Assembly (NCBI GenBank): GCA_013399015.1
Contig: VWZX01000198.1
Span: 62,001-126,000, forward strand
Length of the DNA: 64,000 nucleotides
DNA from: Galbula dea
Lineage: Eukaryota > Chordata > Aves > Piciformes > Galbulidae
Direction: 5' to 3'
Part shown: piece after piece, positions 37,991 through 51,500 of the stretch
Position numbering within the stretch: position 1 is the first letter of the stretch
Layout: the number at the start of each line of letters is the position of its first letter
The notes under the pieces: model-generated
The model's input: the letters and a program-made list of their open reading frames with translations, nothing else
Told to the model about the DNA's origin: nothing
The model's database searches: none
Position numbers and translations under genes: made by a program

Positions 37991-39470
37991 GAACAAGCAG
38001 AGCAGGGGACCCTCCCGCCCGGCACACGGCCAGCAGCACAGCGTCCCGCAGATCACCTGGCTCATCCTCTGCCAGCTCTTTCCCAACCTCACGCACTGCA
38101 CCTCCATCCCCATATCCTTCCCTGTTATCTCTCTTTTTCCAGACTGCCCCATCTGCTTCTTTCTACCTAACCCCAACAGCTGCTACCCCCAACCCTGGCC
38201 TTTCCACACACCCGAAATGAGCCCCAGAACCCAGCTGAGGTGGACTTTAGTGCAAGACAAAATCAACACCACTTCTGCATCTGTATTGCTGGTGCCTGAA
38301 CCCTGCAGTCACTAATTGATTTCTAGCCCTGTCCACTTAACGAGTTACTACCTCACTAAGAGCTTCATGAACTCCCTGGCTGTCGCAACCCTGCTACAGG
38401 AGGAAGAGAGACCAGCAAGGAACAGCAGAACTGCCCCAGAGCCAGCAGGCTGTGACACCTCACCTAAAGGCAGAGCCGTGGACAGGTACGCAAGAGAGGA
38501 GCTGAGCTGCAGTGCTGAGCTCTGCTGAGCACCTTGTCACAGAAGCAGCATTGCTTTTCTGATGCTGAAGAATAAGAGGTGACACACGCCTAAAATGACC
38601 AACAGCCTTTCTGGGTGTTGCCTGTGGTAATGGATAAAAGCTAATTAATCCTCATGAAAGGGCTGGAGTATATATTTGAGTATATTTGAGTCCAGGTGAT
38701 TTATGTCTTTCAAATACCATACAGGCATTAAACAAAGAATGCTCTCAGTGCTGGCCTCAAACAAAGACTCAGCCACTGGCCTGCTGCATGCTCACTGGCT
38801 TCTGTTTTGCAGCTCTGTCTGAGGCATGCTTGAGTTCAGTATGTCTGGACACAGGGCCACAGATACGACATTGAGCATAATGGTGCTTATGAGCAAGAGC
38901 ATGAATATTGCCCTCAGAACAGTGAATCTCAAGAGAGCAAAGCCATAAATGTGCTCGTAATGCAGCTGCATAGTGAAATACTGACTGCATCCAGACTTCC
39001 AGTGTTCAATACTTGGTTTGAAAAGAAGGAAGGATTTTCCCCAGTGTGCATATTGTTCACAAAGAGGTTTTTCTGTGACAGCAGTTTCTTAGGTAGGGAA
39101 ATGGAGAGTTTGTCTTCGAAAAGTGAAAAGAATGGCTGTAACTGCAGAGGTGACACCCAGTGAGACAAGCCAGAGATTTGTGGAAGGCCTGGGAACAGTC
39201 TTCAGCCCCTGGGTGGCATGGCCATAGCAAGGATCCTTAGATCAGGATTAGATTGACAGTGTTCATCCTACTTCCCTCAGCAGTTCCTGCTCCTGCTCCC
39301 TTGCTAATGTTCTTGTAGCCTTCTTCTAGCAGAGTGTGCAAATGTGCACTGTGGTATGGTCTGTTTGTCTCACAGAGGTTTGAAGCCTTTTCAGACACAA
39401 ACAGGAGCTCTACTTCCGTGTCAGTCCCACTAAAATCAGTAACTAGGTAAGTTTATGCATCTCTGCAAAT
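37991..39470. other. ACSF2-LRRC59 intergenic, left part
   Basis: No exon, RNA gene or repeat family recognised. ACSF2 and LRRC59 are transcribed away from each other across this region. Confidence 0.45.
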
Positions 39471-39830
39471 GATCACAGAATCATAGAATGGCCCAGGTTG
39501 GAAGGGACCTTAAAGATCATCTAGCTCCAACCCCCCTGCCTTGGGCAGGGATGCCACACACTAGACCAGGTTGCCCAGGGCCACACCCAGCCTGGCCTTG
39601 AACACTGCCAGGGATGGGGCAACCACAACCTCTCTAGGCAACCTGTTCCAGTTTCTCACCACCCTCCGGGTGAAGAACCTCCTTCTAATTTCTAGTCTAA
39701 GCCTCCCCTCCTTCAGCTTGTATCCATTCCCCCTTGTCCTGTTGCAATCTGACCAGCTGAAAAGTCTCTCCCCTTCTATCTTGTAATCCCCCTTTAGGTA
39801 TTGAAAGGCTGCTATAAGGTCCCCTCAATT
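39471..39830 (-). mobile_element. CR1 LINE 3' end
   Basis: The plus strand opens with CACAGAATCATAGAATGG and CCAGGTTGGAAGGGACC and then CAACCCCCCTGCC, the reverse complement of the well-known CR1 tail. It continues into the reverse-transcriptase 3' coding part and stops near ATAAGGTCCCCTC. A heavily 5'-truncated copy of about 350 bp. Confidence 0.92.
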
Positions 39831-41480
39831 GACGTAAGGTTGTATGACATCTGTGGCCAGAAGTTATCCTTTCAGCAGTTCAGCACAGAGCAATTACCTT
39901 TGCTTGCACTTTAGGAGCATCAAAGTGTGCTCAGCTTAAAACAAAACAAAACAAGAACCAACCAACCAACCAAAAAAACCCCAAAGAAACGAGTCATCAT
40001 CTGGGATCCAAAACCCTCTCACCTTTAATAAATAAAAAATGTTCCCATGTTCCAATCATTAGCCAACAAGTGAATCCTGATTAGGCACTAAACCAGGAAT
40101 TATGCATAAGTTAATGTGACCTTAGCCTAGTCATTGGGGTACATTTGTTTGAGATTGTAAAAGCAAAGGCTGGCCAAACCAATTACACTTCATACAACAC
40201 TGAGTAAAATATAATTTTTTTCTAATGAAGCTTTAAAAACCTGCCTTCGAATTAATCACAAACAAGCAGGTAGGTTCTGTAACTTATGTACACCCTCATT
40301 TCTCAATGGCTCTTGGACTCATGTAAACCTAAAGCACAGATTTCAGTCTCTGCAACACTGCATAAAGACCTTTTCCTGAGATGCAGAGGGTCTCGCTTAG
40401 GTCCCCCCAAAGCCCCTCCAGATCCTCCCTCCAGAGCAGAACTGTGCATGGTGTACACTCCCAGGCTGGGGAAGGGAGCAGGGGTCTGTGCAGCTACGTG
40501 GCACCTCACAAGTCCGTCACAAGGCTTGGCATAACAGGAGGCTCATGTGATGGGCTGCCTTCCTTGGTGTCCAGGCTAGGAGATCTGGTGAATAGGCGGC
40601 TTCATCACCTGTTCCTGGAGCAGGTCATCCTCTGGCCCCTCCTTGCTTCTCCAAACTTTGTTGTAAAAAGCTGAGGGACGGGAGAGGTTACTGCACTATT
40701 TTTCTCAAATGAGGGCTCTGTTACTTCAGCTTACCTTTGGAGTACTATAACCTGCTAAGAGAAACTTCCATAATCTCCTGGATGATAGCATGTCAGCCTC
40801 AGGCAGAGCTTGATTTGCTTTCTATGTGGCAAATACTTGTTTGCTGTTTTGGGGTGCCTTTGCTCCAAGGCTGCTGTGGTCTTGGTTGTCTCTGTGCTGA
40901 GATAACACAAACCTCTAGGTGTTGACCTACTAGCAAATAACCAAAGCACCCAAGAAGTGGATGTGCTGGAGTAGTGAAAACATATTTTCAAGGTCCTGTA
41001 CATCATGATTTGCACAGGCGTCAGGAAATTCAAGGTTAGTTCTCACCATAATCCCATTAATGGGTAATAATAATTGGGCTCTGCTCAAGGCTGTTTTCCC
41101 TTTGACTGACTTTCTCCACAGTAGGTCAGTTGAGACAAGATAGTGCTCTGCTCCTCAGTACTGGAGCCTTTGAGTCAAAGGGGGAACATTCACTGCAAGT
41201 TCCTCCAGGTGAAGAGAGAAATGTTGGTGTAAGAGCCCACCGAAAGGGAATTCACCATTGATACCGGAGCTTGCAAAGAAACTGAAGCCACAGCATATGC
41301 TGTTGTAATACGAGGTACAGATTACTCCGTTGCTGTGTTCGTGTTGGTACTATTAAGTCGTTAAACGGTTGACTTTTGTCAGGGAAGTTTGTGACGTTAA
41401 CAGTCCATGACTGGATGTAAACCTCACCCTCCGTGGGCCCCGGCTGGGACATCTCCTTCTCTTCGCGGGGCCGGTTCACG
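39831..41480. other. ACSF2-LRRC59 intergenic, right part
   Basis: Contains an (AAAAC)n/(AACC)n simple run at about 39940-39985 and otherwise no gene or repeat that I recognise. Confidence 0.45.
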
Positions 41481-41773
41481 CAGAAGACCACAGCCAAGAT
41501 ACTGAACTACTGACAGCCTGTCGTGGGGCCAGGGGGCGGTGGAATGGCTGGCTGGGTCTGTCAGCGGTGTCCCGAAGCGGTGCCGGTGTCCCGAGCGAGT
41601 CTCCGTTCTAATCTCTTCCCCTTAGCGTGAAGGGTGCTCCGGACCAGCAGGGGGTGCACACGACCCCGCGGCTGGCCGTCGCCGAGCAGACGTGGAGGCG
41701 GAAGTGAGTGGTGGGGCTGAAGGGAGTTGGGCCGCACCCGCTTCTTCTGGGCTCTTGGAGGACCGAGAGAACT
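41480..41773 (+). promoter_or_regulatory. GC-rich promoter of LRRC59
   Basis: CpG-rich, TATA-less sequence directly upstream of the LRRC59 start codon. Confidence 0.55.
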
Positions 41774-44700
41774 ATGTCGCGGGGCGGTGGGAAGGGGCTG
41801 AACTTGAAGGATAAGCTGGACGGTAACGAACTGGACCTAAGCCTCTGCGACCTCAACGAGGTGCCGGTCCGGGAGTTGGTGAGTGTCCGGCCCGCGGGCC
41901 GCCCGGCGTGGACGGGGCTTAGCCCCGGGGGCCGGCTGAGTCCTTGTGAAGGAGCTGCGCAGGGGACAAAGTGTGCTGGGGATGTTAGTGACCTAGCCTG
42001 TGGATATCTGAAGCTGAAGAGAGGAAGGTTTCGTGTCGTGTTGGGGGAGCAGCTCTTGCTGCTCACAGTTATTTTACATCTATAAGTACGGCCTTTAGAC
42101 CCAGAAATCAATCAAGATACGACATGCCCTTGGAGGCAGCCGCAGAGGGACTGGCAGGCTGATGCGGGAGAAACCGCAGAGGCTGAAGGAAAACCAGGAG
42201 GTGTCGGAAGGATCCAGGTGTATCTTGGGTTGATTTAGTGCTTTATTTCTCTTTCAGGCTGCTCTTCCAAAAGCTACTATATTGGATTTGTCCTGTAACA
42301 ACCTCATTTCCTTGCCGGTAAGGTACAAAAAGGCCTTTGTGGGGATGAAACTGCTAGGAGATACTTTAAAAAAATAACCAGTGCTTCAGTAAAGGTTCAC
42401 TGTGAGGTCTGTAACTGGCCCTTTCCTCATCCTGGGGCGGCAGAATGGCTCAGCTGTCAGTGGTGGGTCAGCATTGGTTGTGGTTTTGGCTGAGGCACGT
42501 TGCACTGCATGAAGATTGCAGTGTTTTCCTGCCAGAGGATCCCATGTTAATACATACTTATTTCATCATCAGTGAGCCCACGGGTTTGTTTCTGTTGTAT
42601 TGCAACACATAACCTTGTCGGTCTGTCTGTCTTACCTGTCCCACTGTTTTCCACATCCATCTTTTGAGGCGAAGGATTTTCCTCTATCACAGTTTTGTTG
42701 TAAGTTAAGGATTTGTGGCTTATGTAAAGTGCAGGCTATTTCCACATACTCCCTGCTGAGGTTCATCCGTAAAGGTGCTGACAGTTTTTTTCTGGGTGTT
42801 GTTTGTGTCTGTGTTTTAGTCTGACTTTTGCAGTTTGATGCATCTGGTAAAACTGGATTTGAGTAAAAATCGGCTTCAACAGCTGCCCTTGGACTTTGGC
42901 CGCCTGGTCAATCTGCAGCATCTGGACCTTCTGAACAACCGTTTAGTCACCCTGCCAGTCAGCTTTGCACAGCTCAAGGTAAAACTGTTTGCTGGGCAGT
43001 TATGTAAAGCTTTGGGATGCCCAGGGTCTTATGATCCTTCTCAAGTTGATTTCTCTGGTAAAGCATTCATCCTGCTGACTACCCATTCCAAAATTCTTGC
43101 TGGCTGTGCACAGCAGTTCAGCGAAAATGATCTTGCATCTACTGAAAGTCTCTGCTCAAGCTCTCTGCTTTTTCTGTCTTCCATACCTGTTCTCATTCAC
43201 GTGAAAACTAAATAGTTCTTTGTTCCTGCTTGGGATCTCTTAAATTATCACAAGACTACTGTGCTTTTACAGCCTCCCCTTTATTGGTCCTTTCTGCAGA
43301 ACCTGAAGTGGCTGGATCTGAAGGACAATCCCCTGGATCCCACCCTGGCTAAAGTAGCAGGAGACTGTCTGGATGAGAAGCAGTGTAAACAAGCTGCTGT
43401 CAAGGTAATGAGTCTGCTTTTATGCTTTTTTTCCTTACTTGGTTTTGTCAGCAGTATTCTTCCTCTTTTTTGCTTAGCAAGCTAGGCAGCTGCTGCAGCA
43501 CTTCGAAGTTTCTTCTGCCAGTGAGGTGAGGGCTTACTGCGCTGATTTCACTGCTTGGTTGCCTGGAGAGAACAAATACTGGGCTGAGTAGGATTCTGTT
43601 CCATTAGTGGAGTTAAGAGAGGACTAAATGCTGGTTGCCACGAACGTGGAAGCATAATCAGACAAAATAATCCATGTTTAGGCTCGTATTTCAGAGTACA
43701 AAAATCTGTGAAGAAGTTCTGGCAAACTATAGGCTCACATCAATACGAGTGTTCTGTGATCCTCTGTATCGGCTAGCACCTGTTTGCCATGTTTATTTTT
43801 AATGGAAAAGCTTGTTTCTTAACTGCAAAGATTCACATGGGAAGGTATGAGCTCTGTTTCCCTTTAGAGTTGTACCTGTAGGGGTTAGGTCAGGGTGGGT
43901 GGTCAGACCCAGTCTGACTGTCCCCAGCTATCCTCCAGCCATTCTGTTTTGAACTGACTGTGCAGTGAGTCTTCTGCTGAGCCCTCAGGTTGTTTTCTTG
44001 GACCTTGAAGGTACTGCAGCACATGAAAGCAATCCAGTCTGAGCAGGACCGACAGCGGCAACGGAAGCTCCAAGCAGAGCGAGGTAAGCACAAAGAGCCA
44101 TCATGGTCAGTCTTCTGAGTAGTGTTCTTGGTCCGTCTTACACACTCGGACATACTGATTGCCATCTAACAAATGCTTGTATCTATGAAAATGTTGGACT
44201 CGGGGAGTAGAAGGGCAGAAGGGCTGGAGGGAGAAAGATAGTGGGGGATAACTATGCGATTTCTTGCCTGAATAATAGGTAGGTCTCTAGATGGAATGCA
44301 CAATAGGTTACTTATAAAAAATATGAAAGAAGGGCACAGGATTTATTTTCAGGGAAGCCTAATTCTGAAGGAGCAAAGGACAAGGTATGTAATATTAAAA
44401 CAAAAACAACAAAAAAAGATAGTTATTTGATTGATTTCCTTATTCCAGTTGGGAATAGATAATCGGGCAACAACCCTTTAAGAGGAAGTTTTATCCTCTG
44501 TAATCTCCAGAAATGGAGAAGAAGCGTGAAGCAGAACAGCGAGCAAAGGAGGCTCAAGAGAGGGAACTGAGGAAGCGTGAGAAAGCAGAAGAGAAGGAAC
44601 GCAGAAGACGGGAGTATGATGCTCAGAAAGCTGCCAAACAGGAGATGGAGAAGAAAACTAAAAAAGAAACCATGCGGACCCGAAGTAAGTAGTATCAATT

Positions 44701-45394
44701 TTGGGTGGGATTGCATCAGATTTAATCTTAATCATATTTTGATGCTGCCAGATATACTTTTGTGCAGCACAAGTACTGGGAGATGTTGGGAGGTGCAGGG
44801 AACTTGTAGGACTTCTAATAAGTTCTACTGCTCTGCCCTTTCCCCTTTATCTGCCTTCCTCATGAATTGCTGAGCTCCCAAGAGTCAGAAGGTTCTTTAG
44901 CTGTTCCCAAGGAGAACATCCCTCCATTCATTTATTTTTGAATACTGGACTATTACACCCTCTTCACTGCTGCCCATGAAACTAAATCTGAAACTTTTCA
45001 TCCTAAACAATTAGATCCTGCACTGACAAAGGACAACTGCAGCACAGGCTAAGTTATCTTGCCTGATGAGCCTGTTTCTGAATATAGGCTGTTAAAAGAT
45101 ACTTGATTAACTCCTCACGTCCTCTGTCTTGTCATTGTTCTGTTTACAGAGTCCACCTCCAGTTCTTGTCCTCCTCAGCCTCCCCGGCACAGGCAGTCCT
45201 GGTCAAAGTCAGTGCTGCAGGTCCTGCTCTTCATGCTGCTGTGTTTCCTCTGCACCCTGGCTGCCTGCAAGCTAACGGAGCTGCGACATCAACCTCTGTG
45301 TGTCAGTGTCAACACCCTCTTTGAGGACATAGTAGCTGCCCTGCAAAACCACAAAACTCTGCAAAATATGTTACAACAGAACTCACAGCAGTGA
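41774..45394 (+). CDS. LRRC59: leucine-rich repeat-containing protein 59 (ER ribosome-associated)
   Basis: Seven exons: 41774-41878, 42258-42317, 42820-42978, 43300-43404, 44011-44083, 44511-44684 and 45150-45394 (921 nt, 306 aa; human 307). All junction phases close. The N-terminus has four to five LRRs (LPKATILDLSCN, LVKLDLSKNRL, LQHLDLLNN, LKWLDLKDNPLDP). A long charged coiled coil follows (EKKREAEQRAKEAQ). Near residue 240 is a single hydrophobic segment (VLLFMLLCFLCTLAAC), with a short lumenal tail ending NSQQ. LRRC59 is a tail-anchored ER protein linked to ribosomes and to nuclear import of FGF1. The acidic linker before the membrane segment is serine- and proline-rich here (STSSSCPPQPPR) and diverges from mammals. 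Confidence 0.96.
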
Positions 45395-46249
45395 TTGTCC
45401 TGGACGGGCACTTGCTTCATCGGCATCTCCCTCCACCATCTAACGCAGCCAGAATTCCTATGGAATTGTGTTCTGCTGAAACTACTTTTAACCAGTCAGC
45501 ATTGGTTTGCTGGTCCACACAGTTATTGTTCAGATCATCTCTGCTGTGCATATTTCACAGTTGGCTTGTAACTTAAAATATGTGCCAACACTAACCAAAA
45601 CTCATTAACACCCTTTTATCTCCAAGGGATGGTTGCTTAGATGGTGAGATACAGAATGCTGCCAATCTGTAGGAGACAGAAAAAAAACCCAGCCCTTGGT
45701 TTTCTAGGTAACTGTAGCTCTGTCCTGGAGGTGGAAGGTTTTTAATATGTACCCATTCCTTCTTCTCATTTCTGTTCATGCTAATTTGATGATATAGCTA
45801 TATGGAAAGGATACATTAAGGCCTACTCCAGAATCACAGGTATATAGGACAGCTGTGCAGCCATGTGCAGGAGTGAGAGCGCTGATGTACTATTGAAAGG
45901 AGCTGAAAATTTTCAATACAACAGTTTTTCAATCAATTTGTCTGAGCTGGATGTTTTATGTTGCTATTGCAGTTTTAATTTTAATCAGGTCTTTTAGAAA
46001 CAGCAAAAAATTATTTTTAAGTACATATGTAATGATGTCTATTTTGTGTGTGCGTGTGTGTTAGATTGCTGGCACTGACTGGTTAAAATTAATGTAAAGT
46101 GGCTACAGCTCTGGGCTTCTGGCCCATCTGCAGGCTGGTTTTGCATCTGCAGCAACAAAGGTGGTGTCTTGAGACCCCCGGGCAGACAGACAGTGGGCAA
46201 GCTGAGCACCTTTTGTGGAGTGCTGGCTACAGCAGTGGCATGTGGCACT
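45395..46249 (+). other. 3' flank of LRRC59, probably its 3' UTR
   Basis: No further coding exon. No canonical AATAAA was found before the LTR-like segment; the first one on this strand is near 46618, inside it. A short GTGTGTGCGTGTGTG run lies near 46046. Confidence 0.4.
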
Positions 46250-47133
46250 GTGGCAGCGTCACTGTTTTGCTGCTGGACAGGGTCAGCACAAAGGACTCAG
46301 ACACCAATTTAAAAGAAGTGAGCTGATTTTTACTCGTATTTAAAACAGCAAAAAGATAAGTAAGATGATACAGCAAGAACAGAACAAAATGAGGCAACGT
46401 ACCTAATCATTACTATACAGAGTTAGCTACAGTGATTAAGAGAAATACATCACCAATTGCATATATTAGCATCATCCAGATCTGGAGTCGCTGGGGAGCA
46501 CTGGTTACAGCAAGAATTTGGAGAACCTTTCACAGCAATTGGGAGGGTCCCATGCAGTGCGTCCACTTGTAGGTGAGGCTCTAAAGTTCATGTAAGAGGG
46601 TTCAGCTTTTATATTATTAAATAAACAAGCCTACATCACTTCAAAAGGCAGAACTTCTGGTTTTACTCTCCTTGTTTGTTGGTTTCACCCGGAGCCTGGC
46701 CAGCACTCAGGGAAGAACCAAGGCTGTTTCCCTATCTATTTGGCTTTGCCTGTTCCCACCCAAGGCTAGCTACCTGGTCTGCGATATAGATACATTCTCA
46801 GAACAGTTTATCCTCACTAATGGTTACATTCTATGTAAGCTACCTCTTTTTGCTACTGATGATGCATATTTATGAACATTTGGCTGCAAAACTTATCCAG
46901 AGACCAACTTTGGTTCAGGGCCTATTGCTCAGGCCTCAGGTAATCGGGAGATTCACTCATAAGTCAACTTTAGTTGGAGTCCTATAATTCAGGCCTTGTC
47001 ATAAGTCACCTGCTGAGGCTAGCAGGCAGAAAAGGTCTTTGCCATGGTTGCTGCTGGGAGGTTTGGCTGTTTGCACCTAGAGAAGAAAACTTACCTGTGT
47101 AAAGGCCTATGAATTATGTATGATTTCGTTACA
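46250..47133 (-). mobile_element. probable retroviral LTR, edges uncertain
   Basis: Read on the minus strand, the segment has repeated U3-like blocks (46905-47015), a TATAAAAG box (near 46603-46612) and an AGTAAA-like signal near 46330. A U5-like AATTGGTGTCTGAGTCCTT lies near 46310. The order and spacing fit an LTR. The 5' end may be TGTAACGAAATC at 47133. No matching target-site duplication was found, so the limits are approximate. Confidence 0.45.
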
Positions 47134-48575
47134 AAAAACCCCAAACCAACCAAACAGGAGTTTGTCATATCCTGAAGTGATTTGCAGTACAATAATGAAG
47201 CATATACATAATGTAAGCGCAGGTTTCAGAGGATACCTGTGCTACAGACCCCTGTTAACCCCTGATCAGAGCAGTGCCTTGAAAGAATAATCTACAGCAT
47301 TTCATACAGAGGTCATCATCGAAGTAGTAAGCCCTTGCCTTTTGGTAACCTAACAGTAAGACTGTGGTTCCCCTGTGTACCACACACCAAAAAGCAGCAC
47401 CATGAAGGTCAGATAAAAGGCAGGAATGGCTGCCTGTCTCTGGCTCACCAGCATATATGTTTTCTAAGCTTCCTTGAAACAGTTTCAAGCTTTGATTTTT
47501 GCATCTTAATTTGTTGCCTTCTTCAAAAGGTCCTTGTTTACTATCCAGAAACATTCCAAAACATGGCAAACAACATTCAAGTGACATTTCTTCTCTGCAG
47601 ACATTTAGTCTGCTGCTTTGCCATCCAGGAGACTGCTGCTTAAGTTCGCAGATGTCAGGCTAATCAGACTGATCAGTCTGGGTCAGAAGCGTGCACTGGC
47701 CAGGCAAAGGCTCCTGCCAAATGCCTGAAGTGATCATCGTGGGCGGTGGGTGTTTTCATTCGAGGCAGCATGGCTCCAAAGGGTAACTGCCACACATTGG
47801 ATGCAAGTTAATTCACTCTCATGTCGGTAAGTGCTCCTTGTCATGAAGGACTTCACTGTCCTTGTGTGTGCACAAACTTTACTGGACTTTGTGGACAGGC
47901 GAGCATGTTCCCCAATCGAATTAAAAGAAAACTTTTTCTACCAACTAGCTAGACTCATAATTTCAGCACATCTAATCAGTTTTCAAGACCCTGTATAGAT
48001 TAAGCTGTCAGAAGACTGAATCAGGGTAGTTAAATTTATATCTGAAAATTAATCTCACTTTCTCATCTGCCACAGCTGAAAACTGAGATTCCATTTTGTA
48101 AGGTAAAGTTCTTCCACCTCCCTAAAGCAGGTGCCTGGGGGGGGCAGCACCATGTTGGTTTAGCATGAGGATTTTTCACAGTGGAGAGAAGATAACTACT
48201 AGCAGTAGAAAGTATCCCTTTCAACAGATGACATACCTGTCTACATTCAAGACAGCATATTAAGAAAGAAAGATTATTATCCAGAACTATTTATTTTCTA
48301 GGAAGACAAATAAAAGCAACTATCAGTACTACAAAATGTCCAACTCATGCTCTTATAGATATTCATCATCTTTCTTGTGTAAAAGCCATTCAGCAATTTT
48401 ATCCAAACTTTGCTACCATAAGTCTAAATGTGTTTTAACTCTTTAAACTAGGATCAATGTCTCCATTCGTTATCTAAGCACTTGAGAAGGCAGCTGAAAA
48501 TTTAACAGTGAAACAGGCTGTTACACAGCTGAGTTACTTGAACTAGGTGAACAGTAAAATCTTCATTCCCTAGGG
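47134..48575. other. LRRC59-EME1 intergenic region
   Basis: The two genes converge here. The 3' UTR of EME1 should occupy the right end. No exon or named repeat recognised. Confidence 0.45.
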
Positions 48576-51500
48576 CTACCCAGTGAAATCCAAGTAGAGG
48601 TCAGGATCATGGGAAGTCATCTGCAGATAAATCCTTCGGGAGAGTTCTGGTCCAACCCGCCGGGAGGTAGCTGTCACACCATCACCGCGGAGCACAGGGA
48701 TATTAGCCAGCATGTTTTCCCGCTCCTGCTCTGAGGAGCATCTACTATAGGCCTAAAAGCAACACAAAGAACAACGGTATCTTCCGTTTGCATCCATTGC
48801 ACAAAAAAATAATTAAAGCTCTGCATCTGTGCTTGCTCTATCCTCTCACAGCATATGCTCATTTTTCACCTTGTCTCTCCCTAGATCTTACTGGTGAACT
48901 TACAGGCAATGCAGAACCAATACTACCCCCTCAGCAGTCTGCTCTGTAAAGCCAGAGCAACAGGTGCTAAGGAATTGGTTCCTTCACTACCTAACTAAAT
49001 GGATCATACAGAGGAGTTGTTGTGTCAAATTTAATGCAAACCAAATGATTTCTTCCACTCCTTCCATTAGCTGGCTGTCTGCACACAGTAGTCAGTATTC
49101 CTGAGGCATCCTCACCTGGGTCAGGAGCTGAGGAGAAGGGTATGCAGACACAATGGCCTCAGCCATCTCGAGGCTGACCCGGTTAAATTGTTGTATCTGC
49201 CTCTTCCAAACTTCCAAGAGACCTTTTCCGGAATGATCCACCTTCACTCCTCCACACCACCCTTTCCCTAAGTAGAAAGGGAACCCTGTGTTTGCTTGCT
49301 CTCGCCTAGGGAGAACAAAGGATGGGAAAGAAAACGAGACAATGAGGCTATGAAGAAACTCCTGTCTTTGCAACCGTTGTCACACAGAGGCAGAGCCATT
49401 TCTCACTGAGTACTGTTATAGACACCATTAGCATCAAAGTAAATGCTCAAAATTTAACCCTATTTTCTCTACATGCATTAAAAATTTCCTTGTTGAAGAC
49501 CCAGATTTCCTACTAAAAGAAAAAGCCCTGTACTTGGGAGCAATCCTGACACAAGCCACTATGCATACAAAGTGGCAAATGGCTTTCTGACTGTCAACTG
49601 TAATAAAACACTTCTACGTGTCACTTTTAATGACATCTTATCTCTTCTCATGGCTGAGATGTAAAATACAGCAGCTGCTGTGACAGGAATGCTAAGATTG
49701 GGTGAGACTGCACAAGACAGCTTTCTTAGCTAGCTATCTATCCTTCCTTATCAATGGAAGTGGCTAAATGGTTCATTCACAGTAACATCTCTCTTGGTTA
49801 CACACTAAAGAGGAAACGCTGGTGCTGTAAGAACCCAACCCTACTTGCATTCCCTTCTCATTCTTAAAATCAGACTGAGAACAACAGCTTTGCTCCATGT
49901 CAAATGAGTCTCCAACATGAAACCAGGGTCTGTCCTCACGCCTCCTCAGGCACGACCTGTTTCCAAGAACTAACCCTGTGCTGAAGGAGCTGCATCAGCA
50001 GCTGCTCTGTGTTGCCTGCTCCTTTAAAAATCATTATACTGTACTGAATTGCAGTCGCATACCTGCTATGCCCTCCCAGAAACTGAGAAAGTGCAGTCCC
50101 TCCAAAGCTGATACGATCAAACCTCATCTGCTTACTCACTTGTATGGTGCTTCAGCCACAGCTTTTGTGAACATAGTGGCAAATTCTCCAAGCTCCTGCC
50201 AGCTCTCAAAGAAGCTGACCTGGACTTGTTTGCTCAACTGCAGATCCACCAAGGCCTGTAAACATAATTGGAAACAACAAATGGAACACTTAATTTTCTC
50301 ACATCAAACTACAGTCAGTCTGAAACAAAAAAGGGTCATAACATCCTGCTAAACGATAAGAATGTCGACTCTCTCACCATTCTGGGAACAGTTCATTTAA
50401 GGCACTGAAGTATTTAGGAGCAGCCTGTCTCCTGCCAGTTAATATTAGTTTAGCACAATGGCAGAGAAGAGGTGATGGCTGCATGCTTGTTTTAAAGGCA
50501 CTCACTTTTTCCACATCCATTCTTGTTATCTCTAGGCCAGAATCCTTAACTTTTCTTTTTCTTTGTTTTCCCTGTTCTTCCTCTTGGTTTCCACTCACTG
50601 CTGCCTGTTGCAGTCTCTTTTTTGACTGAAATCTGAGAGACCTAAGAAGTGTAAAGAAAGACTGAGAGTTCATGATCTTCCCTAAGTATTCCTCATTGGT
50701 CACTGTGGTGACTGGCCAGGACCTTTGCTTCTGTTTCTACATAACAAATAGTGGAGCAGTTCTGGGTAGAAAAACCTCTTATGCTCCAGTCTTTGCTAGA
50801 AAAAATTAACACAATGACACTTTTCAAGGCCAGAGACAACACAGAAACATTTGGAGGGAAAAAAAAATTTAACCTGAAATAATTTTCTACACCAACTACT
50901 GCCAGTGCCACAATTTTCCCAGGAATTTTCTCCATCACATGAGTTACATAGCTCTGTAGGGTCTCCTTCTGTCTGTCTGTACCACCCTGTGTCTCCTGCA
51001 AAGATCAACAGAAGAAAAAGAATTAAAAATTGAACTATTCTGAGGTACACATGCCAAGTGCATCAACCTGTGGCTCCGATTCTGCAGCTGGGTCTGCAGA
51101 TAAAAGAAGTCTGTTCACACAGCTCTTCAGGAGCAAGCAGGCAATACTTGATCCACTATAAAATTACAGCAGAAATAAATAAAAAAAGAATCCCACTTGA
51201 TCTGACAATATTACCTTTTCAAAATTCTGTGAAAAAAACGTAACTAGGAAAGAAAGCTTGTCAGAACTTTGCAGTATACAACCCTAGTGGTTTTGACCCA
51301 TTAATAGCTTCTAAACCCAGATTTCTAGTTTACTGGAACCAAGGCCCCATCCCACATCGAAATCTTCCTGCTGTGAAGAGGGATGACAAACACTACCCTT
51401 ACAGCAAGGCATGTTTGAGAGCACAGAAGCCATAAGCGCTCTCACTTCTTTGTAGTTCCGAACCATGGATAAAAACTCCTCCAAGCAACGCAGAACCAGG

